Shown one piece after another: positions 59,660 through 64,000 of a DNA stretch of 64,000 bases; position 1 is the stretch's first letter; every line of letters starts with the position of its first letter. Made by a program: the position numbers and the translations under genes. The stretch is taken from positions 1-64,000 of the forward strand of contig MNVR01000007.1 of NCBI GenBank assembly GCA_001873995.1. Direction: 5' to 3'. Origin of the DNA: Candidatus Phelpsiimicrobium noxiivivens. GTDB lineage: Bacteria > Omnitrophota > Gorgyraeia > Velamenicoccales > Velamenicoccaceae. Below the pieces are notes generated by a model. It was given only the letters and a program-made list of their open reading frames with translations, had not been told where the DNA came from and ran no database searches.

Positions 59660-60093
59660 TGTTAAGAAAATACGCGAACACTTTGACTGCGCTCAGTGTA
59701 AACAGACAGAGTAATGCAAGGGCGCGCGCCCTCCGCGCGCCCGCATTATTCTGTCTGTGGCGCGGCGTGAGAGCTTGTCTTGAGCGCAACCGAAGGGGCC
59801 AACAGGCCATAGAATACGCTGTGTTGATATCAGCTATCATCGCGGCTTTATTATTCATGTATATGTACGCTAGGCGTGGATTGCAGGCGGCTATAAAATC
59901 GTCGGCTGACCAGATAGGCCCGCAGAGCCACAACGAGCCTTTGGCCGGGGTTGTGAAGACAACAGGCAATGCCACCATGTCAACAGTTACAAACGATTTG
60001 ACGCAGGTCAATAAGATCGGAGAGGAAACATATTATGATTATCAATCCGTCTCAACATCGCAGGGGCTTTCGGAGACGCATACGCAGGAGTGA
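59659..60093 (+). CDS. Flp-type pilin 8 with hairpin-encoded leader extension
   Basis: The 144-residue protein has RRGQQAIEYAVLISAIIAAL at about residue 45, so its leader is about 45 residues instead of 5-15. Most of the extra leader is encoded by a large inverted repeat (59702-59758). Because the leader is removed by prepilin peptidase, the mature pilin is unaffected. The tail carries QIGPQSHNEP and a Thr/Asn-rich part. Confidence 0.83.
   Translation: MLRKYANTLTALSVNRQSNARARALRAPALFCLWRGVRACLERNRRGQQAIEYAVLISAIIAALLFMYMYARRGLQAAIKSSADQIGPQSHNEPLAGVVKTTGNATMSTVTNDLTQVNKIGEETYYDYQSVSTSQGLSETHTQE
59702..59758. repeat. Large inverted repeat in the pilin 8 leader
   Basis: ACAGACAGAGTAATGC-AA-GGGCGCGC pairs with GCGCGCCC-GCATTATTCTGTCTGT, a 24-bp stem with a two-base bulge and one G-U around a 7-base loop. 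It is flanked by a TTTGACTGCGCTCAG copy (59682) and its inverted counterpart (TTGAGCGCAACCGAAGG, about 59781), related to the unit at 61960. Confidence 0.8.
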
Positions 60094-60097
60094 TTAG

Positions 60098-60478
60098 ATG
60101 ATGCGAAAAAGAGGCCAATCCGTTATGGAAACAGCTGTTCTTATATTAATTATTGTAAGCGCTCTTATAGCTATGCAGGTCTACTTAAAGCGCGGCATAC
60201 AGGGCCGCTTGAGAACCAGCATTGACAGTATAGGCGAACAGTATGACCCGCAGGCAACAAGCTCAAATTTTACTGTAGGCCACACTAGCAATGTAGAGAC
60301 AACAACGAACACAAGCACACAGCAAAAGGTTGTGAGCGGCGGCTATGATGACCTGGGTGGCGGGATGTGGACCGGCGCTCCTCCTGTAAAGGAAAATGTT
60401 ATTACAACAGACTCAAGGATCGAAATATATTATGACAACACAACAAAAACCGGCTATGAGACTGTCGCAAACCCATAA
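60098..60478 (+). CDS. Flp-type pilin 9
   Basis: The 126-residue protein starts MRKRGQSVMETAVLILIIVS; it has Thr where the other eight pilins have Tyr after the conserved Glu. It shares MQVYLKRGIQGRLRTSIDSI with pilin 7. The tail is Thr/Ser/Asn-rich with two Gly-rich turns. ATG 60098 or the adjacent ATG at 60101 may be used. Confidence 0.85.
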   Translation: MMRKRGQSVMETAVLILIIVSALIAMQVYLKRGIQGRLRTSIDSIGEQYDPQATSSNFTVGHTSNVETTTNTSTQQKVVSGGYDDLGGGMWTGAPPVKENVITTDSRIEIYYDNTTKTGYETVANP

Positions 60479-60489
60479 TTGAAGAAGAA

Positions 60490-61836
60490 ATGACAAATGC
60501 CAAATTTCAAATGACAAATGGAGCCCCAATGACCAAAGTCAAATTTAAAAATTTGTATTTGGGATTTCGTTTGGGTTTTGGATCTGGGATTTCGAGATCA
60601 TATAAAGGACAGGCCTTGGTTGAGCTGGCTGTGTTCGGCGCATTTTTTCTTATACTGCTGGGCGTTTTGTTATCTTATGGCCTTAAATATAACTTTCAGC
60701 AAAAGGCCCAGATGACAGTTTTCAGGCGCGCTTTAAAAATAGCTTCAGATCAAGGCAGAGGCATTGGCGCCGCGATGATTTTGGAGGACCGCGCTATACC
60801 CGATCCAACTACGATGTTTGGCATAGGTTTTACCGCTCCCATTGTGGCTTCAGCTTCAGTCCAGCGCGATCATATGATGCATGCCCAGCCTGTTGACGAG
60901 GATTCCTTAAGCGGAACTGTGATGGATATTCAGACAAGCCGAGACGGCTCAGAGGAGACACAGGCGTGGATGCGGCGCATATATAAGACAGCTGCTTTTC
61001 GGGTTGAATATTTGGTGCCCAAAGAAAACTTAGACAAATATCGGGAGATCTTTGGCTCCTCTCTCCTTGCTTTGAAAAGCGGCGGTTCAATAGAGGATCA
61101 GGGCTCATGGGCGTCAACGAGTGACGATGAAGCTGATATGACTCTTCTGGAAAACGGTAGCAAAGCCTATACTGCCATAAGGATTATTGATACCTGCTCC
61201 GGAGAAATTTCTGATTATGATACTTGTTATACACAGGCGCGCCAGTTGGTAGATCCGGAATTTTGCAAGAGAAAATGTGAGCTGGCTAAGGGGCCAGGTT
61301 CTGATACTGACTGCGCCAGCGTATGCAATATTGAAACTAATCCGCCAAACCAGACGGACAGAATATATGACGACTTAAAGGGAGGCGCCTGGTATGCGGC
61401 AGATTGGGAGGGTCCACAGCCTTCTGTCGCGCCTCCTGCCGTGCAGGTAAATCCTAACTATAACTTTCCATATTTAAGCGGATATAAAAACGATGGGACT
61501 ATTGTGCCGGCATTATTCAGCTTTTCAGGGGCGAGGTCCGCGGGTGACCCAGTGAAGCAAATGGCCATGGGCCTTCATAGCGATATGACACAAAATGTTG
61601 TAAGAAACGAATCAATGGCCAAGACAGAGACGACAGGCGCTATCTCAACGCAGGAAGACGCTGTTTGGACGGATACATTGAATAGAACGCTCGTCCATCA
61701 GGATAATATAAATGCCAACGGATTTGAAAAGATCCCGGCTTCCGGACAACCGGGTGATTTCGTAAACGTGAGAACGCGCAATGTTGTGTCAGATGTTTCT
61801 GGTTCATTGAGCCAGGCGCAGGTGACTGTAAAATAA
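60490..61836 (+). CDS. TadE-like pseudopilin with repeat-derived N terminus
   Basis: The 448-residue protein has YKGQALVELAVFGAFFLILL near residue 39, a prepilin-type signal with Glu, then GLKYNFQQKAQMTVFRRALK. The large C-terminal part contains two Cys clusters (CSGEISDYDTC; CKRKCELAKG...CASVC). The first ~35 residues (MTNAKFQMTNGAPMTKVKF and on) are encoded by a periodic repeat element, so the present start codon lies in the repeat. TadE-like minor pilins help pilus assembly. Confidence 0.82.
   Translation: MTNAKFQMTNGAPMTKVKFKNLYLGFRLGFGSGISRSYKGQALVELAVFGAFFLILLGVLLSYGLKYNFQQKAQMTVFRRALKIASDQGRGIGAAMILEDRAIPDPTTMFGIGFTAPIVASASVQRDHMMHAQPVDEDSLSGTVMDIQTSRDGSEETQAWMRRIYKTAAFRVEYLVPKENLDKYREIFGSSLLALKSGGSIEDQGSWASTSDDEADMTLLENGSKAYTAIRIIDTCSGEISDYDTCYTQARQLVDPEFCKRKCELAKGPGSDTDCASVCNIETNPPNQTDRIYDDLKGGAWYAADWEGPQPSVAPPAVQVNPNYNFPYLSGYKNDGTIVPALFSFSGARSAGDPVKQMAMGLHSDMTQNVVRNESMAKTETTGAISTQEDAVWTDTLNRTLVHQDNINANGFEKIPASGQPGDFVNVRTRNVVSDVSGSLSQAQVTVK
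60491..60594. repeat. 7-bp periodic inverted element providing a gene start
   Basis: TGACAAA-type heptamers (60491-60518) and an 11-mer ending CCAA form the left arm. ATTTGG-, TTTGG- and GGGATTTCG-type units form the right arm up to about 60594. The ATG at 60490 begins one base before the first heptamer. Confidence 0.7.
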
Positions 61837-61840
61837 TTTA

Positions 61841-61897
61841 GCGCGTTGGTGAATAAATAAGTTGGCGAATTGGCGAGTAAACGAGTTGGCGAGCGGG
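61841..61897. repeat. 8-bp periodic element between the TadE-like genes
   Basis: Octamers AGTTGGCG, AATTGGCG, AGTAAACG and AGTTGGCG run from 61860 to 61891, with GTTGGTGAATAAAT-like half units just before. It lies directly upstream of the next gene's ribosome binding region. Confidence 0.65.
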
Positions 61898-61902
61898 AAG
61901 AC

Positions 61903-62265
61903 ATGAAAGAAAAAATGTCAATAAAAATATTGAATTGGCAAACTGACAGAGGGCAGGCCATTCGACTACGCTCAGGGCAAGCAACCCTGGAGTTGACAGT
62001 GGCGCTGATACTTATCGTGATACTTTTGATGGCTGGGGTTAAGGTATTCCTTTGGCTCAACGAAGGCTTGGTGCACAGACAAGTTTCTTATGAAAATACG
62101 CGCGTTGCAGCAGGGAACACATCGCCAGAAACAGTCAGTTTGGATGCTTACTTGGATAATGTTGAACCGCAAGATTTGGTGATAAGAGGCGCAAATGGTG
62201 GCACGGAGGTAGATTTCAATGAACCATTTAATGCGACATTTAATATCTTTGCAACATCTAACTAA
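61903..62265 (+). CDS. TadE-like pseudopilin with inserted REP unit at the cleavage site
   Basis: The 120-residue protein from ATG 61903 contains DRGQAIRLRSGQATLELTVA then LILIVILLMAG. The block IRLRSGQA is an exact 24-bp insertion (61960-61983) of a REP-like unit. Because the insert ends in GQA, a G-Q-A-T-L-E-L prepilin site is kept. The tail continues VKVFLWLNEGLVHRQ. The next gene starts inside its 3' end. Confidence 0.82.
   Translation: MKEKMSIKILNWQTDRGQAIRLRSGQATLELTVALILIVILLMAGVKVFLWLNEGLVHRQVSYENTRVAAGNTSPETVSLDAYLDNVEPQDLVIRGANGGTEVDFNEPFNATFNIFATSN
61960..61983. repeat. REP-like unit inside a prepilin leader
   Basis: ATTCGACTACGCTCAGGGCA (plus AGCA) encodes IRLRSGQA in frame. The same unit, degenerate, flanks the large hairpin at 59702-59758 and may occur at 3729. 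Confidence 0.7.
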
Positions 62266-64000
62266 GGCAAAGAGCAAGAGCGGGCAAATCGCTACACTTC
62301 TCTTATTGTCCCTGGTCATTATGTTGATATTTGTCATGGTCACTGTGAACCTTGGCAATGTCGCGGTTGATGCGACAAAAATTGCCAATGCCGCGGATAG
62401 CGCTGTGCTTCAATTGGCCTCTAATCTATCCACAAAGGCGAGGATGCTGTATGAGGGGTTGGGGAATAGATATGAGAAGTGCCAAAAGACAGGGTATCTT
62501 GCTTTGGCTGCGGCTGTTGTCGCTGCCATAATAGTAACAGTAGCGAGTCACGGAGCCGCGTCTCCATATGCTGTAGCTTTTGTAGCAGCTGTTGCCGGTG
62601 GCATAGGAGGTGCGATTGCAGGAACCGGTTGGGCACAGGGCGCTGTTACAGGCGCAGCAGTTGGTTTTTCCATAGGTTCTCTTGGAGCTAGCTTTGCTGC
62701 AGACGTTGAAGCCGGAGGATCAGGTATCGCAGGAGCGGGCACAGAATTAAATTGTGCCGGAGCAACATTTACATTCACTGTTCCAGTTGTTGTCTTAACT
62801 CCAGCCGCTGCTTTCGCTGCCGCGGGTTTAGCTGCTACAGTTTACAACGCATCTGTGCAGGATAAAATACCTTCTACATTACTATCTCAACTTCAAAAAG
62901 ACCTTTCTAAATTGGAGGAAAAAGACCGTTTTCGCGAGAGCGCATTTTATACGGCGTTAACACAAGTGGTTGATGATCCTAATGTTCATGCGGATACCGA
63001 TGATATAAATGCTAATACAAACACAACTGAATTTATATCACGGTTTGCCTGGTGGTGGCACAGCAGGCTGACGCAGTTTGCAAAAGTGCGAAATGAGCAG
63101 GTAGCGCCCCTGAATGAGTTTTTAACAGAAATGAGAGATTTTCGGGATTTTGCGTATCAGGCTTATGCTGGCAAAGGTTATGCTGAAAAGATCCACTCCT
63201 CGGGTTATTTGGAGAGAGCAGATTATAAATGGAGCGTTGATGACGAGGGTAGCGAAGTAGTTGTTACTGGAGCGGATATAGGCGTAGTGGATGGCCTGAT
63301 TGTGGGCTTACTGCGGTCCCTTCACGCGTTTAATTTTGATACAACAATGAAAGACGGGTCTCTAATATGGAAACCGGGCCCTGCTCCCAAGGACGTGTAT
63401 ACTTGGGCTGACGAAGAGTGCGGCTCCGTAGAAGAAGGCAGCGGTAAGTGTTCTCCGCCGCCATCCAGCTTTGACTATTTAGATTTGATAGCCGACGATT
63501 TGCGGGAAATGGTTGGGTTTATGAACGGCGTTGTCCCTCCTGCTTTTCAAGAGTGGGTTGAAATGCAGTGTGGCAATGTTAATTCAGGGGGATGTGGAAC
63601 GGAGGATTTTTGGAGTCACTCGTGGGTAGCTAATCTGCAGGCGCAGTATAATGAATTAATAGCAAATTCTAATGCTCTCGCGGGCTGGGATGGCTGGAGG
63701 TATTATTTTTATGATCCAGAGAACCCGGCTGACACAGGCACATATTACGTTCAACTTAAAGCATACATTGATATTCTGACGAGTTTGAAAAGAGAGCTCA
63801 TTGATATCAGGAGCAAGCGCTTGCCTGTATGCCAGGAAGGTATTTATGATACGGTCAATCCGTTGGTTTGCAATGTTTGTGCCAGCGCTTGTGATGTGTC
63901 TATGTGCACAGGCCCCGGCTGTTCTTGGAGCCCGTATCTGGACGATGGAACTTTTTATTGGCATTGCGTGTCTCTTTGCAGCGCTTGTGTGTTGAATCCT
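62219..64000 (+). CDS. TadG-like pilus assembly protein, partial (runs off window edge)
   Basis: An open frame of 594 codons begins at ATG 62219, overlapping the previous gene by 47 bases, and continues past 64000. SKSGQIATLLLLSLVIMLIF near residue 22 and VTVNLGNVAVDATKIANAAD, then SAVLQLASNLSTKARML, match the N-terminal TadE/TadG-like (PF13400-type) region. A Gly/Ala-rich hydrophobic stretch follows at about residues 95-210. The last part seen is Cys-rich (CNVCASACDVSMC, CVSLCSAC). It is probably the large wall/pilus-associated component of the locus. Confidence 0.8.
   Translation, partial: MNHLMRHLISLQHLTKAKSKSGQIATLLLLSLVIMLIFVMVTVNLGNVAVDATKIANAADSAVLQLASNLSTKARMLYEGLGNRYEKCQKTGYLALAAAVVAAIIVTVASHGAASPYAVAFVAAVAGGIGGAIAGTGWAQGAVTGAAVGFSIGSLGASFAADVEAGGSGIAGAGTELNCAGATFTFTVPVVVLTPAAAFAAAGLAATVYNASVQDKIPSTLLSQLQKDLSKLEEKDRFRESAFYTALTQVVDDPNVHADTDDINANTNTTEFISRFAWWWHSRLTQFAKVRNEQVAPLNEFLTEMRDFRDFAYQAYAGKGYAEKIHSSGYLERADYKWSVDDEGSEVVVTGADIGVVDGLIVGLLRSLHAFNFDTTMKDGSLIWKPGPAPKDVYTWADEECGSVEEGSGKCSPPPSSFDYLDLIADDLREMVGFMNGVVPPAFQEWVEMQCGNVNSGGCGTEDFWSHSWVANLQAQYNELIANSNALAGWDGWRYYFYDPENPADTGTYYVQLKAYIDILTSLKRELIDIRSKRLPVCQEGIYDTVNPLVCNVCASACDVSMCTGPGCSWSPYLDDGTFYWHCVSLCSACVLNP

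Noticed and set aside
61860-61891. Operator array or iterons from the octamer repeats before the second TadE-like gene.
   Set aside because: The same octamer-arm layout occurs inside coding genes (pheS, pheT), which points to a repeat family rather than a regulator-binding array.
62421-62778. Minus-strand frames rich in Gln, Leu, Pro and Ala opposite the TadG-like gene, and a plus-strand Ser/Cys/Arg-rich frame.
   Set aside because: They are antisense or out-of-frame shadows of the Gly/Ala-rich part of the TadG-like gene.

Overview
The window looks like the replication-origin region of a Gram-negative-type (diderm) bacterium, most likely Candidatus Omnitrophota (OP3) or a close relative. This is inferred from the mix of genes: secretin, parvulin and entericidin-like lipoproteins, ferredoxin-dependent 2-oxoacid metabolism with MetV, an expanded Tad-type pilin array, and many small palindromic repeats. 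No rRNA or database search supports the assignment, so it stays an inference.

Layout. 1-3.6 kb (minus strand): a decayed mobile or prophage block next to tRNA-Gln. It holds a truncated PLD-type protein with a ribbon-helix-helix partner, small membrane and coiled-coil proteins, a phage tail fragment, and a broken serine recombinase. 3.7-32.5 kb (minus strand): a dense housekeeping block. Its genes are PilZ/two-CW, an entericidin-like lipoprotein, gltX, a four-subunit 2-oxoacid:ferredoxin oxidoreductase, dxs, xseAB, a TIGR00282 phosphoesterase, rny, 5-FCL, iscU, metV, rarA, 6S RNA, pheST, rplT-rpmI-infC, thrS, three tRNAs, coaC-rpoZ-gmk-yicC, ndk, parAB with parS-like sites, a Jag_N-only protein, yidC, yidD and rpmH. 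32.55-32.70 kb: divergent promoters and a perfect DnaA box form the candidate oriC. 32.7-42.8 kb (plus strand): dnaA, dnaN, a DciA-like gene, gyrB, a membrane protein, and gyrA carrying a 461-residue intein. 42.9-48.1 kb: tRNA-Glu, a recombinase remnant, repeats, a SEC-C gene broken by two in-frame stops, a B12/radical SAM gene, and a frameshifted UbiA prenyltransferase. 48.2-64 kb: a Tad/Flp-type pilus locus (parvulin lipoprotein, CpaB, a secretin with a TonB C-terminal domain, a CpaE-CpaF fusion, a second radical SAM protein, DUF192, a transposase-like protein, nine small Flp-type pilins, two TadE-like proteins and a TadG-like protein running off the edge).

Genes on both sides of 32.6 kb point away from it, as expected around an origin. 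The most unusual signals are these. (1) A family of miniature inverted repeats has arms that are tandem 7-mers or 8-mers. Some sit in frame inside pheS and pheT, one forms the rarA tail, and one supplies the start and leader of a TadE-like gene. (2) The pilus locus has nine tandem pilin paralogues plus two uncommon fusions, secretin-TonB and CpaE-CpaF. (3) The gyrA intein lies upstream of the site used by mycobacterial GyrA inteins and has Gln where block B normally has His.
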